From Betaproteobacteria bacterium (lineage in GTDB: Bacteria > Pseudomonadota > Gammaproteobacteria > Burkholderiales > Ga0077523): a stretch of DNA of 64,000 nucleotides. Positions 18,049 to 27,717 of this stretch are shown here, piece after piece. A model generated the notes under the pieces. It ran no database searches, was not told the origin of the DNA, and worked only from the letters and a program-made list of their open reading frames with translations. The position numbers were made by a program, and so were the translations under genes. The DNA lies in contig WGLR01000006.1 in the NCBI GenBank assembly GCA_016125475.1, positions 124,001 through 188,000 on the forward strand, written 5' to 3'. Numbering within the stretch: the stretch's first letter is position 1; every line of letters begins with the position of its first letter.

Positions 18049-20616
18049 TCAGCGGTCCGGCGGCGGCTCGGTTGCGAGTGCGTGCAGCGCATAGACCAGC
18101 TCCAGCGCCTCGCGCGGGCTGAGCGAGTCGGGGTCGATGCCCGTCAGTCGTTCCACCGCAGGGTGCATGGCGGCGAAGCTGCCGGGTGACCCGGCGTCCG
18201 GAGTCTGAGCGAAGAGGTCGCCCTGCGGGCTCGCGGCGGACTCGAGATCCTGGAGCTTGCGCCGCGCCGTCCGGATGACACTCGGCGGGACACCGGCGAG
18301 CTGAGCGACCTGGAGTCCGTAGCTGCCGGACGCAGGTCCTTCCTCGAGTGCGTGCAGGAACACGATGCGGTCCTTGTGTTCGACCGCGTCCAGGTGAACG
18401 TTCGCGACCTCGCGATAGTCTTCCGCGAGTCGTGTCAGTTCGAAGTAATGCGTCGCGAACAGGCAGTAGCTGCGATTGCGCTCGACCAGGTGGCGAGCGA
18501 TCGCCCAGGCGAGCGACAGGCCGTCGAAGGTGGAGGTGCCCCGGCCCACCTCGTCCATGAGCACGAGCGAACGCGGGGTGGCGTTGTGCAGGATCGCGGC
18601 AGCCTCGGTCATCTCGACCATGAACGTCGAGCGACCGCCCGCGAGATCGTCGGCGGCGCCGATGCGCGTGAATATGCGGTCGACCGGGCCGATCCGCGCG
18701 TGCCGTGCCGGTACGAACGCGCCGCAGTTGGCGAGCAGCACGATCAGCGCGACCTGGCGCATGTAGGTCGACTTGCCGCCCATGTTGGGGCCCGTGATGA
18801 GCAGCAGCCGGCGCCCCGACTCCAGGCGTGTGTCGTTCGCGACGAACTGGTCCACCTGGGTCTCGACGACGGGATGCCGACCGGCCTCGATCGCGATGCC
18901 TTCGTCGTCCGCCAGCTCCGGTGCGACCAGATCCAGCGTGCGGGCGCGTTCCGCGAACGTGGCGAGCGTGTCCGTTTCGGCGAGGGCGGCGGCACACGCC
19001 TGCAGGCACGGAACCTCGGGGACGAGGTCCTCGAGCAGCGCGTCGAACAGCTGCTTCTCGCGACCGAGTGCGCGTTCGCGGGCCGAGAGGGCCTTGTCCT
19101 CGAATGCCTTGAGTTCGGGCGTGATGTAGCGCTCCGCGTTCTTGAGCGTCTGACGTCGGCGGTAGTCGTCCGGCACCTTCTCCGCGTGGGCGTTGGTGAC
19201 TTCGATGTAGTAGCCGTGGACGCGGTTGTATTCGACCTTGAGCGTCGGGATGCCGGTGCGGGCACGCTCTCGCTCCTCGAGATCGAGCAGGTATTGCGAC
19301 GCGTTGTTCTGAAGGCCGCGCAGTTCGTCGAGTTCGCCATCGAACCCATCCGCGATCACCCCGCCTTCCCGCAGCACCGCGGCGGGCATCGACTGCAGCG
19401 CACGGCGCAGGAGATCCGCGATGCGGCCGTCCCCGGGCAGCGTCTCGAGCAGCGTCCGGAGGCGAGGTGTCTCGAACGGCGCGAGCATGTTCCCGAGTGC
19501 CGGCAGGGTGGCGAGCGTGTCGCGCAGGGCCGAGAGGTCGCGCGGACGCGCGCTGCGCAGCGCGATCCGCGCGACGATCCGTTCCACGTCCGCGACGTCG
19601 GCGAGCGCCTTGCGCAGCGGCCCGATGTCTCCGTCCAGCAGACACCGCACGGCATCGAGGCGCGCGCGCAGTTCGCCACGGTCGCGCAGCGGGTGATGCA
19701 GCCAGTGTCGCAGCAGCCGGCTGCCCATGCTCGTCACGCACGTGTCGAACGTCGAGAGCAGTGTCGGCGCGGCCTCGCCCCGCAGCGTTTCGCTGATCTC
19801 CAGGTTCCGGCGCGTGACCGCATCGAGCACCACCAGTCTGTCCGTGTGCTCGACCGTGAGGCCGGTCAGGTGCGCGATGGCCGCGCCCTGCGTGGCGCGT
19901 GCGTACTGAAGGAGGGCACCCGCCGCACCGAGAGCGGGTTCCAGGTCGTCGACACCGAAGCCCGAGAGGTCCTGCGTGCCGAACTGTTCGCACAGCGTGC
20001 GACGTGCCGACACGGGATCGAAGTGCCAGTCGGGAACGCGACGCTTCGGTGCGGCGACGGACCCGGTGCCGGGCACGTCGAGACTGTCCGGAACGAGAAT
20101 CTCCGCGGGAGCGAGGCGGGCGAGTTCGGAGCCGAGCGCGCCCGCGGCGGTTTCCATGAGGCGGAAGGCGCCCGACGCGAGCGACAGCCACGCGAGTCCG
20201 ACCCGGCCTTTCGCCGGCGCGATCGCGAGGAGGACGTTGTCGCGGCGCTCGTCGAGCAGTGCCGCATCCGTCAGCGTGCCGGGCGTGACGACCCGGGTCA
20301 CCTGGCGTTCCACGGGCCCCTTGGCGGTCGCGGGGTCGCCGATCTGCTCGCAGATCGCGACGGACTCGCCGAGACGCACGAGGCGGCCGAGATACTGCTC
20401 CGCCGCGTGGTACGGTACGCCCGCCATCGGAATCGGTTCGCCCGCGGAGACGCCGCGGCGGGTCAGCGTGATGTCGAGCAGCCGGGCGGCCTTCTGGGCG
20501 TCGTCGTAGAAGAGTTCGTAGAAGTCCCCCATGCGGAAGAACAGCAGCTTGTCCGCGTGCTCGGCCTTGAACCGCAGGTACTGCTGCATGACCGGAGTGT
20601 GGGCGGGTGCGTTCAT
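18049..20616 (-). CDS. mutS: DNA mismatch repair protein MutS
   Basis: 855 residues, matching the family (853 in E. coli). The start is the ATG at 20616, giving [20 protein letters not shown]. The mismatch-reading Phe-X-Glu is in RMGDFYELF (about residues 33-41). The ATPase domain has Walker [10 protein letters not shown], the signature stretch STFMVEMTE, and Walker [17 protein letters not shown]. The C-terminus ends in the tetramerisation tail ([14 protein letters not shown]). MutS binds mispairs and recruits MutL; mutL is not in the window. The longer upstream frame is rejected because it lacks family similarity. The flavoprotein gene follows on the same strand, then the phosphoesterase gene and dinB. 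Confidence 0.98.
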   Translation of the reverse strand: MNAPAHTPVMQQYLRFKAEHADKLLFFRMGDFYELFYDDAQKAARLLDITLTRRGVSAGEPIPMAGVPYHAAEQYLGRLVRLGESVAICEQIGDPATAKGPVERQVTRVVTPGTLTDAALLDERRDNVLLAIAPAKGRVGLAWLSLASGAFRLMETAAGALGSELARLAPAEILVPDSLDVPGTGSVAAPKRRVPDWHFDPVSARRTLCEQFGTQDLSGFGVDDLEPALGAAGALLQYARATQGAAIAHLTGLTVEHTDRLVVLDAVTRRNLEISETLRGEAAPTLLSTFDTCVTSMGSRLLRHWLHHPLRDRGELRARLDAVRCLLDGDIGPLRKALADVADVERIVARIALRSARPRDLSALRDTLATLPALGNMLAPFETPRLRTLLETLPGDGRIADLLRRALQSMPAAVLREGGVIADGFDGELDELRGLQNNASQYLLDLEERERARTGIPTLKVEYNRVHGYYIEVTNAHAEKVPDDYRRRQTLKNAERYITPELKAFEDKALSARERALGREKQLFDALLEDLVPEVPCLQACAAALAETDTLATFAERARTLDLVAPELADDEGIAIEAGRHPVVETQVDQFVANDTRLESGRRLLLITGPNMGGKSTYMRQVALIVLLANCGAFVPARHARIGPVDRIFTRIGAADDLAGGRSTFMVEMTEAAAILHNATPRSLVLMDEVGRGTSTFDGLSLAWAIARHLVERNRSYCLFATHYFELTRLAEDYREVANVHLDAVEHKDRIVFLHALEEGPASGSYGLQVAQLAGVPPSVIRTARRKLQDLESAASPQGDLFAQTPDAGSPGSFAAMHPAVERLTGIDPDSLSPREALELVYALHALATEPPPDR

Positions 20617-20647
20617 CGGACCGGGCGGGTGGAGAGGCAAAGGGAAA

Positions 20648-20653
20648 ATTGTA
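20648..20653 (-). promoter_or_regulatory. Probable -10 element of mutS
   Basis: On the minus strand this reads TACAAT followed by TTT, 32 bases upstream of the mutS ATG and in an AT-rich break of the sequence. No convincing -35 hexamer is seen at the expected distance. Confidence 0.4.
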
Positions 20654-20816
20654 GCGGACGCCGCAAGCCCGACCGGCGGCTGGGCGGGGATGCACCGAAG
20701 GGGGCCCTGCATCCGGTCAAGTCCGGACGCGATTTTTCGGCCATCATAGCGTTCCCGCCGAGGAGCGCGGACGCGCACCTCGGCACTTTCGAGACTTTTC
20801 GAACTGGGAGGTTCAG

Positions 20817-21485
20817 ATGGGAGACGAGCGGACGCCGGCGAACCGGCGCGAATTTCTCGGGCTTGCCGCATCGACTGCGGCGGCGGGACTCGGTGTCGGC
20901 CTGCCGGTCGCGGCCGTCGCGGCGGATGCCGCGCAGCCCGCGACGGACTTCACGCGCTGGCTGGACGGCATTCCGGGCAGGCACCGTCAGGTGTACGACA
21001 TGCCCGAACTGAACGCCGGCTACGGGCTGGCGTGGTCCTATGTCTTCCTGCTCACGGGCCAGCAGGCGTACGGCTGCCCGGAGAGCGATCTCGGCGTGGT
21101 CCTCGTGCTGCGGCATGGCGCGATCCCCCTCGCGTTCGGCGACTCGGTCTGGGCCAAGTACAAGCTCGGCGAATACTTCAAGATCGAGGACCCCGAGACG
21201 CACGCCCCGGCGGTGCGCAACCCCTACTACGACAGGCCCGGGCAGTTCCCGATTCCCGACATCGCGCTGCACAAGCTGATCGACCGCGGCGTTCACGTCG
21301 GCGTATGCAGCGTCGCGATCCACTTCCAGAGCAAGTTCCTGGCGGCGAGTCACGGGCTGAAACACGAGGACGTCGAGCGTGACTGGATCGATGCAGTCCT
21401 TCCCGGGATCACGCGGGTACCCTCGGGCGTCGTCGCCTGCAACGGCGCGCAGTCGCGCGGTTGTTCCTACGTGTTCGCGGGCTGA
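20817..21485 (+). CDS. Tat-exported DsrE-like protein
   Basis: 222 residues. A twin-arginine signal ([11 protein letters not shown], residues 9-19) and an alanine-rich helix predict export of a folded protein. The mature part has DsrE/DsrF-like strand-loop blocks: [16 protein letters not shown] (about 94-109), [14 protein letters not shown] with Cys164, and a terminal [20 protein letters not shown] with Cys208 and Cys216. Cys164 falls where sulfur-carrying DsrE/TusD proteins have their active Cys. The start is the ATG at 20817 preceded by GGGAGG. It is followed after 95 bases by a dihaem thiosulfate dehydrogenase-like gene and SulP. A sulfur-handling role in the periplasm is inferred; the fold assignment is by pattern only. 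Confidence 0.72.
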   Translation: MGDERTPANRREFLGLAASTAAAGLGVGLPVAAVAADAAQPATDFTRWLDGIPGRHRQVYDMPELNAGYGLAWSYVFLLTGQQAYGCPESDLGVVLVLRHGAIPLAFGDSVWAKYKLGEYFKIEDPETHAPAVRNPYYDRPGQFPIPDIALHKLIDRGVHVGVCSVAIHFQSKFLAASHGLKHEDVERDWIDAVLPGITRVPSGVVACNGAQSRGCSYVFAG

Positions 21486-21580
21486 CGCGCGGGCGTGAGG
21501 TCCATCGTTCTCGTCATGGCGTGCCCGGCGTCCGGACGCCCGGGCACGCTTCCGTACGTGAAGAGGAACGGATTCCGGAG

Positions 21581-22393
21581 ATGATGCAGACAGTCGCGCG
21601 CGTGCTCTGCGCGCTCGTGGTGCTCGGTGTGTCGGTCGCGGCCGCGGCCAGGCCGACCATCGAAGAGCTGAAGAGCCGAAAGGTCCTCGACGACTACGAA
21701 GCCAACGTCGTCTACGGCTACAACATCGTGACGGACACGTCGCGGTACGCGGCGCGTTACGTCGGCAACCGGCTGCAGTGTTCGAACTGCCACCTGCAGG
21801 CCGGCACGAAGCCGCACGCGATCCCCCTCGACGTGGAAGGACTCTATCCGAAGTGGCGCTCGAAAAACGGCGTGCGCAACGGACTCGGCCTGAGGATCCG
21901 CGAGTGCTTCCTCTACAGCATGAACGGCATCATGCCTCCGGAGGAGGCACCCGAGGTCCAGGCGGTCTCGGCCTACATCCATTACCTCTCCGAAGGGCAG
22001 GTCATCGGCCGGCTTCCACCCGGTGCGCGCGTGCCCATGGTTCCCGAAACGGGGGAGGACCCGAACCCTGCCCGCGGGGAGACCGTGTACCACAGGATCT
22101 GCGCGGCCTGTCACGGCCCCGACGGACACGGCACGGCCGCGGCACCGCCGCTCTGGGGGCCGGAGTCCTACAACGCGGGAGCCGGGATGAACGACGTGCG
22201 CAAGGCCGCCGGGTTCATCTGGGCCAACATGCCCGTCGGCAACGAGAACAGCCTCTCGCCGCAGGAAGCGCTCGACGTCGCTGCGTTCCTGCACCTCCAG
22301 ATCCGCCCGGCGGACCCGCGGGACGGAAGACTCAGAAAGCTGATGGAACGCCTCGTGCACCGCGTCTCCGAGTTGTTCGGTGCCACGCAATGA
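21581..22393 (+). CDS. tsdA: Dihaem cytochrome c, TsdA-type thiosulfate dehydrogenase
   Basis: 270 residues with a Sec signal (cleavage near AAAARP). Two haem-c motifs are present: CSNCH (67-71) and CAACH (174-178). Between them, the stretch from KWRSKNG to RIRECFLYSMNG places Cys109 where TsdA has its unusual cysteine axial ligand to the catalytic haem. ANMPVG supplies a likely Met217 ligand for the second haem. TsdA couples two thiosulfates to tetrathionate in the periplasm, or the reverse. A SoxA-like relative is the main alternative. The ATG at 21581 or the adjacent ATG at 21584 may be used. The stop overlaps the SulP start by four bases. Confidence 0.82.
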   Translation: MMQTVARVLCALVVLGVSVAAAARPTIEELKSRKVLDDYEANVVYGYNIVTDTSRYAARYVGNRLQCSNCHLQAGTKPHAIPLDVEGLYPKWRSKNGVRNGLGLRIRECFLYSMNGIMPPEEAPEVQAVSAYIHYLSEGQVIGRLPPGARVPMVPETGEDPNPARGETVYHRICAACHGPDGHGTAAAPPLWGPESYNAGAGMNDVRKAAGFIWANMPVGNENSLSPQEALDVAAFLHLQIRPADPRDGRLRKLMERLVHRVSELFGATQ

Positions 22394-23961
22394 CGAGCCT
22401 GCGCCGGTACCTCGCTGGCCTCTCGCACGAGATGACGCCCGATCTGTCTTGGGTGAAGACGGCCAACGTGCGCAGCGAACTCGTCTCGGGCCAGGTGGGG
22501 GCGCTGCTCGTGATCCCGCAGGCGATCACCTTCGCGTACCTCGCGGGCGTGCCGCCCGTCTATGGTCTCTACTGCGCGGTGTTCGTGGGGTTTCTCGCGA
22601 GCTTCCTCGGAAATTCCGCGATGGTCGGCGGCCCGAACACGGCGGTGTCGATCATGCTCAGCATGTCGGTCATGCCCTACGCGGGTCGCGGCAGCCCGCT
22701 GTACGTCGAATACGTGCTCGCGCTGAGTCTCATGGTGGGCCTGATCCAGCTCGTGATCTGGCTGCTGCGCGGCGGCGAGGTCTTCCGCTACTTCAGCCCT
22801 GCCGCCATCACCGGCATCAAGACCGGTGTCGGTGTGCTGCTCATCACTTCGTCGCTCGAGGGGGCGCTCGGCCTTGGCTCCGTGCGCACCCAGTTCTTCT
22901 ACGAGAAGTTCTATGTGGTGATCAGCGGGTGGGGCGATCTCGTGAATCCCTGTGCGGCGGTCATCAGTGGCGTGACGGTGGCCACCGGGCTCGTGCTGAA
23001 ACCGTTCCTGCGCCGCACGTACGTCGTCTTCGCGGTGCTCGCGGGGTGTGTGATCGGTGCGGGCATCTACCTCTACGCGGGGCCTGTCGCGTCCAACCTG
23101 GAACTGCTCGGGCACGTAACGTTCCACGCGTTTCCGTTCATGATTCCGAACCTGACGGCCCAGCATCTCCAGTTCGTCGAGGAAGTCTTCCCGAATGCCG
23201 TCGCGATCGCGGTCCTCGGGCTCGCACAGTCACTCGTGATCGCGCGTGACCTGGAGGCACGCACGGGGCCGGTGAACCTGCACAAGGAAGTGTTCGCGCA
23301 GGGTGCGTCGAACGCGCTGGCGCCCTTCTGCTCCACGTTCGCGGGCTCGGGCAGTTTCAACCGCACGAGCATCGCACTGGAGATGGGGGCGCTCACGCCG
23401 CTCTCGGGCATCGTGGCGGCGGTGGCGGTCGTCGTGATCGCGTGGGGTCTCGGGCCGCTGCTCACGTACGTGCCGATGCCCGCGATCGCGGGCATCCTCG
23501 CGATCGTCGGCATCGGCATGATCCAGCGCAGGGAGATCGTGCCGCTGCTGCGCAATCGCGTCGACGGCACCGTGTTCGTGCTCACGCTCGCGGCCGTGTC
23601 GTTCCTCGGCCTGGAGGCCGGGCTGCTCGTCGCCGTGCTCTCTTCGGTGGCCTTCTTCGTCGCGGGCGTGTCGAAGGTGCAGCTTCTCATCTCGGAGGAA
23701 GACGGGGCGGAACACATCCACGTGAAGGGCAACCTGTTCTACGCCTCGTTCGACCGGCTCGCGCGCCACCTGCGCCGGAGTCCCGCTGCCCACACGGTCC
23801 TCGACCTCAGTCACGTGCCGTTCTGTGATTCGGCCGCGAGCGACATGATCGAGTCCGTGCAGAAGCTGCGTGCGCGCCACGGCGGTCGCCTCGACGTCCG
23901 GCCGTCGTCGTCGCCGCGGGAGGCCCCTACGAACGCCGGATCAACGGAAGGACGAACCTGA
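22390..23961 (+). CDS. SulP-family inorganic anion transporter with STAS domain
   Basis: 523 residues. The sequence opens with a cytoplasmic helix, then the SulP signature GALLVIPQAITFAYLAGVPP (about residues 35-54) and GLYCAVFVGFLASFLGNS. About ten to twelve membrane helices follow, with the conserved GGPNTAVSIMLS and GSGSFNRTSIALEMGA elements. A C-terminal STAS domain (about 440-505, DLSHVPFCDSAASDMIES) is on the cytoplasmic side. Members carry sulfate, bicarbonate or other anions. Coupling through a 4-base overlap to the TsdA-like gene suggests sulfate or another sulfur oxyanion as substrate, but that is inference. The C-terminus is somewhat short for the family. Confidence 0.88.
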   Translation: MTSLRRYLAGLSHEMTPDLSWVKTANVRSELVSGQVGALLVIPQAITFAYLAGVPPVYGLYCAVFVGFLASFLGNSAMVGGPNTAVSIMLSMSVMPYAGRGSPLYVEYVLALSLMVGLIQLVIWLLRGGEVFRYFSPAAITGIKTGVGVLLITSSLEGALGLGSVRTQFFYEKFYVVISGWGDLVNPCAAVISGVTVATGLVLKPFLRRTYVVFAVLAGCVIGAGIYLYAGPVASNLELLGHVTFHAFPFMIPNLTAQHLQFVEEVFPNAVAIAVLGLAQSLVIARDLEARTGPVNLHKEVFAQGASNALAPFCSTFAGSGSFNRTSIALEMGALTPLSGIVAAVAVVVIAWGLGPLLTYVPMPAIAGILAIVGIGMIQRREIVPLLRNRVDGTVFVLTLAAVSFLGLEAGLLVAVLSSVAFFVAGVSKVQLLISEEDGAEHIHVKGNLFYASFDRLARHLRRSPAAHTVLDLSHVPFCDSAASDMIESVQKLRARHGGRLDVRPSSSPREAPTNAGSTEGRT

Positions 23962-23976
23962 TCGTCCGGGCGGTCG

Positions 23977-26900
23977 CTAGGACGCGTCGGGGCGCCGGAG
24001 CAGAGATTCGATGGCGGGGAGTTCTATCGGCCGGCTGAACAGGTAACCCTGCATCTGATGGCTGCCGTGGATGCGAAGCAACGCCGCCTGGTGCTCCGTC
24101 TCCACGCCTTCGGCCACCACTTTCAGATTCAGGGCGTGCGCCAGCGAGATGATCGTGGACACGATCGCCGTGCTCTGGTGGCTGTGGGTCATCGTCTGGA
24201 CGAACGACTGGTCTATCTTCAGGGTGCTGACCGGGAGCATGGCGAGATAGGCGAGCGACGAGTGGCCGGTGCCGAAATCGTCGATCGCTATCTCGATCCC
24301 CTGCTCGCGCAGTGCCAGCAGCTTCGGGATCGTTCCCGTGATGTCGTGCATGATGAGATCTTCGGTGATCTCGAGATCCAGCCAGCACTCACCCTCCCCC
24401 AGTGGCGCGAGCGCGTCGCGGACGGTCTGTACGAACCGGGCATGCTGGAGCTGTCTCGGCGACACGTTGACCGCTATGCGCGGCGGCGGGATGCCTGCGT
24501 CACGCAGTGCGAAGCCGTCCGTGACGGCCTGCCGAATGGCCCAGGCGCCGACTTCGAGGATCATCCCGGTCTCTTCGAGCATCGGGACGAAGCGGGCCGG
24601 AGGGATCACCCCGACGTCCGGGTCCCGCCACCGCAGCAGGGCTTCGAGCCCCGTGATCCGCCGCGTGGCGACGTCGACCTTGGGCTGGTAGAGCAGCGTG
24701 AACTGCTCGCGGTCGATCGCGGTGCGCAGGCGCTGTTCGAGCATGAGCGCACCCGCGACCCGCGCAGTCATTTCCGTCTCGTAGAACAGATAGCGCTCGC
24801 CGGCGTCCCGCGCGCGCTCGAGTGCCGTCTCGGCGTTGGCGACGAGTGTGTCGGCGTCGCGCGCGTCCACCGGAAAGGTCGCCACTCCCGACGTCACCGA
24901 GATCGTTACGTGCGTACCATCCATCGCGAACGCTGGTGTCATCGCGGTCGACATCGCGTGTTCGATCAGGTGGGCGACGTCGGTCGGCTGGTCCACGTGC
25001 ATGAGAATGCCGGCGAAACGGTCCGCCGCGATGCGCCCGAGGTGCGCGGGGTCTGGCCAGAATCCGGTCAGCCGCCGCGCGAACTCCCGCAGCGTCGCGT
25101 CGCCGGCATGCCGCCCGAAGGTCTCGTTGATCAGGTGGAAACGGTCGATGTCGCACACGAGCACGCCGACCGTGGAAGAGGTTCTGGCCGCTTCCTGCAT
25201 GGTCTTCTCGAGGCGATCGAGGAACAGCGATCGGTTCGGGAGATCCGTCAGCACGTCGTAGAGGACCAGGCGATCGAGGCGTTCGGACCTGACGATGTTC
25301 TCCAGCGAGAACGACAGGTCGCCGGCGAGCTCGCGGAGAAGCCTGAGCTCGTCCGTATTGAAGAAGTCGCGCTCGCGGGCGTGCAGTCCGACGACGGCCG
25401 CAGTCGTGCCGTTTCGCACGAGCGGAAGGGCGATCAGTGATCCGGGCGGAGTGGCCCCGGACGGGAGCTCGCCGAGGTCGTTGTCGAAGGCCGGCAGGCC
25501 AGTCTCGATCACGCGTCTCACCAGATGGGTTCCCATCGAGGGTGAGTGTTTCCGGGCGAGGGCCGAATCGGCGTGGGCCGAGGCCAGGACGGGCGGGGCG
25601 CCGGAACCGTTGGCAGGTGCGCAGATCCACGCCATCGTGAATTCGCCGGCATCGACTGCGATGCGGCACGCCGACGCGAACAGGTCCTCGCGCGTCCGCA
25701 CGCGCACGATGAGTGCGTTCACGCCGCTCAGCAGTGCGTAGATGCGCTTGTGGCGCGCGACGTTCGCCTCCTGCGCCTTCCTGTCCAGGAACTGACCGAT
25801 CTGACTGCCGATCGCGGTCAGCGCCTGGACGAGTTCCGAATCCTCGGCCTGCGCGTCGTCCGCATACATCTCGATCACGGCGACGACCTCGCCTGCGATC
25901 GCGACCGGGACGGCGACTGCGCGCCGGATGCCCGCCCCCACGGCACCGTTCCAGCGCCCGACCGCCTGAGCGGGAGAGATCTCGCCCACCCAGCGCGGCA
26001 CTTTCGCATTCCACGCGTGGGCCGCGAGATCGTCGTCCCGCCAGGTGACGGGCGCGCCCATGCCGGACACGAATCGCGCAATGCTGTCGTCCGCGGGGCC
26101 TGTCCAGACTTCCACGCAGTGCAGTTCTTCCCGGCACCGGTCCACGGTCCGGAAGGCGCCGACGCGGAATCCGAACGGTCGACAGATGGCCTCGAGCATC
26201 GCCGGAATCGCATGGCCGGTTTCCGCGGTCGTGGCAAGGATGCTCGCGACCGCGTACTGCGTGGCGAGCACCGTCTGGGCACGCTGACGCGCGCGCGCTT
26301 CCTGTTCGAGTGCGCTCGCATGGCGACGCAGGTTCATGTAGAGCGCGCCGCTCTCGTAGATACGGCCGACCTGCGCGCCGAGAATGGACATCAGGTATTC
26401 GTCTTCGTCGGTGAACTGTTCTTCGCCGACCTTCTCCGCCACGCAGAGCCATCCATATGCCGTCCGGAGCGAGACGATGGGGACGCTGAGCGCAGTTCGC
26501 GCAGAAGGGAACGGGGCCGGAACGTCTATCTCCCGGGGGTCTCCGCCCGGGTTGACCACGCGGCGGGAGCGCGTCTGAAGCGTGACCGGGCCGAGCGGTC
26601 CGATGCCCTCGTCCGGCCAGTCCGCCGCGTGTGTCTCCACGCCGGGAACGCCGCTCACCGTCGTGAAGATGTGGTCCCTGTCGTTGCGGTGCCGGACCTC
26701 GAGCGCGGCGTAGCGTGCACTGATGAGATCCCGCGCCCCTTCGCACACGCCATAGAGCATCGCGTAGGTGTCACGCTCCGATGCGAGTCGCAGGTTGAGT
26801 TCGGTCAGGGCGGCAAGGCGCTGATGCGCGATCTGGAGCTCGTGCGTCTGCTCGGAGAGCTTGTCCGTGATGATTCTCAGGTGATCGACGTCGAACGAGT

Positions 26901-27303
26901 CAGGAACCGCCGGTGGCGAGTCGCGCACGGCGTGCGCCCGAGTGATGGCCTCGTCGACGCGCGCGAGGACTTCTTCCGGGTCTACGGGCTTCATCAGCAC
27001 ATGGCGCACGCCGCAGGAAGCCGCGAGTTTCCTGGCTTCGCGTTCCCGGTAATGCGCGGTGCAGAAGATGACCTGGGTCGACGAGATCGTCGCATCGGCA
27101 CGGAGCCGGCGTACGAACTCGTAGCCATCCATCGTCGGCATCAGGATGTCGCAGATCACGAGGTCGGGTCGTTCGGCGCGCACGACCGCGAGCGCGTCCG
27201 CACCGTCGGCGGCTTCCAGGAGCTCGTGGTTGCGGTAGCCAAGGAGGGTGACGAGCAGTTCGCGGTTGGTGGGCCGATCGTCGACGACGAGAATGCGGGC
27301 CAT
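23977..27303 (-). CDS. Response regulator with GAF domains, degenerate GGDEF and EAL phosphodiesterase domain
   Basis: 1108 residues. Receiver domain (1-125) with phosphoacceptor Asp52 (VICDILMPTMDG). GAF-like sensory modules fill about residues 165-630. The GGDEF-type domain (about 660-830) has AADRF in place of GGDEF, so it should not make c-di-GMP. The C-terminal EAL domain (about 845-1100) keeps LEALLRW, NVSPRQL, LEITED, IDDFGTG, LKIDQ and EGVETE, so it should hydrolyse c-di-GMP. The start is the ATG at 27303, preceded by the single-receiver gene after 14 bases. It is the last gene of a kinase-receiver-effector set, which suggests phosphorylation-controlled phosphodiesterase output. Confidence 0.92.
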   Translation of the reverse strand: MARILVVDDRPTNRELLVTLLGYRNHELLEAADGADALAVVRAERPDLVICDILMPTMDGYEFVRRLRADATISSTQVIFCTAHYREREARKLAASCGVRHVLMKPVDPEEVLARVDEAITRAHAVRDSPPAVPDSFDVDHLRIITDKLSEQTHELQIAHQRLAALTELNLRLASERDTYAMLYGVCEGARDLISARYAALEVRHRNDRDHIFTTVSGVPGVETHAADWPDEGIGPLGPVTLQTRSRRVVNPGGDPREIDVPAPFPSARTALSVPIVSLRTAYGWLCVAEKVGEEQFTDEDEYLMSILGAQVGRIYESGALYMNLRRHASALEQEARARQRAQTVLATQYAVASILATTAETGHAIPAMLEAICRPFGFRVGAFRTVDRCREELHCVEVWTGPADDSIARFVSGMGAPVTWRDDDLAAHAWNAKVPRWVGEISPAQAVGRWNGAVGAGIRRAVAVPVAIAGEVVAVIEMYADDAQAEDSELVQALTAIGSQIGQFLDRKAQEANVARHKRIYALLSGVNALIVRVRTREDLFASACRIAVDAGEFTMAWICAPANGSGAPPVLASAHADSALARKHSPSMGTHLVRRVIETGLPAFDNDLGELPSGATPPGSLIALPLVRNGTTAAVVGLHARERDFFNTDELRLLRELAGDLSFSLENIVRSERLDRLVLYDVLTDLPNRSLFLDRLEKTMQEAARTSSTVGVLVCDIDRFHLINETFGRHAGDATLREFARRLTGFWPDPAHLGRIAADRFAGILMHVDQPTDVAHLIEHAMSTAMTPAFAMDGTHVTISVTSGVATFPVDARDADTLVANAETALERARDAGERYLFYETEMTARVAGALMLEQRLRTAIDREQFTLLYQPKVDVATRRITGLEALLRWRDPDVGVIPPARFVPMLEETGMILEVGAWAIRQAVTDGFALRDAGIPPPRIAVNVSPRQLQHARFVQTVRDALAPLGEGECWLDLEITEDLIMHDITGTIPKLLALREQGIEIAIDDFGTGHSSLAYLAMLPVSTLKIDQSFVQTMTHSHQSTAIVSTIISLAHALNLKVVAEGVETEHQAALLRIHGSHQMQGYLFSRPIELPAIESLLRRPDAS

Positions 27304-27317
27304 TTGGGGGGCCTCCG

Positions 27318-27710
27318 TCAGGTACGTCCCCGCCGCGGTCGCGCATCGTCCAGATACACGGATATGCTGGCGACGAACGTCTCGGGGACGATGGGTTTCG
27401 GGAAGTAGTCGTCGAATCCGGCCGAGAGCACGCGCTCGCGATCGCCCGACATGGAGAACGCGGTCACCGCGATGACCGGGGCTCCGCACCACCGCGAATT
27501 CGCCCGGAGTTCCTTCAATACTTCGTACCCGTCGAGTGCGGGAAGCTGAAGGTCGCAGACGACGAGGTCGGGCGCCTCCCGGAGTGCGATGCTCAGGCCG
27601 TCTGCACCATTGTCCGCGGTAAGGACGTGGAATCCTGACGTTTCGAGCAGGTACTGCACGAGAAGCAGGCTGGCGGGGTCGTCTTCGATGACCAGGATGC
27701 GTGCCGCCAT
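27318..27710 (-). CDS. Single-domain response regulator (CheY-like receiver)
   Basis: 130 residues, one receiver domain and nothing else. The acidic pair IEDDPAS (Glu9, Asp10, Asp11), phosphoacceptor Asp53 (VVCDLQLPALDGYE), the Thr of AVTAFSM and the Lys of FPKPI are all present. It lies seven bases downstream of the PAS kinase gene and 14 bases upstream of the REC-GAF-GGDEF-EAL gene, so it is likely an intermediate or phosphate sink within that set. Confidence 0.93.
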   Translation of the reverse strand: MAARILVIEDDPASLLLVQYLLETSGFHVLTADNGADGLSIALREAPDLVVCDLQLPALDGYEVLKELRANSRWCGAPVIAVTAFSMSGDRERVLSAGFDDYFPKPIVPETFVASISVYLDDARPRRGRT

Positions 27711-27717
27711 GTCGTGT

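Noticed and set aside
17390..20695. An 1101-codon minus-strand frame overlapping mutS in another register
   Set aside because: Arg/Pro/Gly-rich translation with no domain; MutS in the correct frame explains the region.
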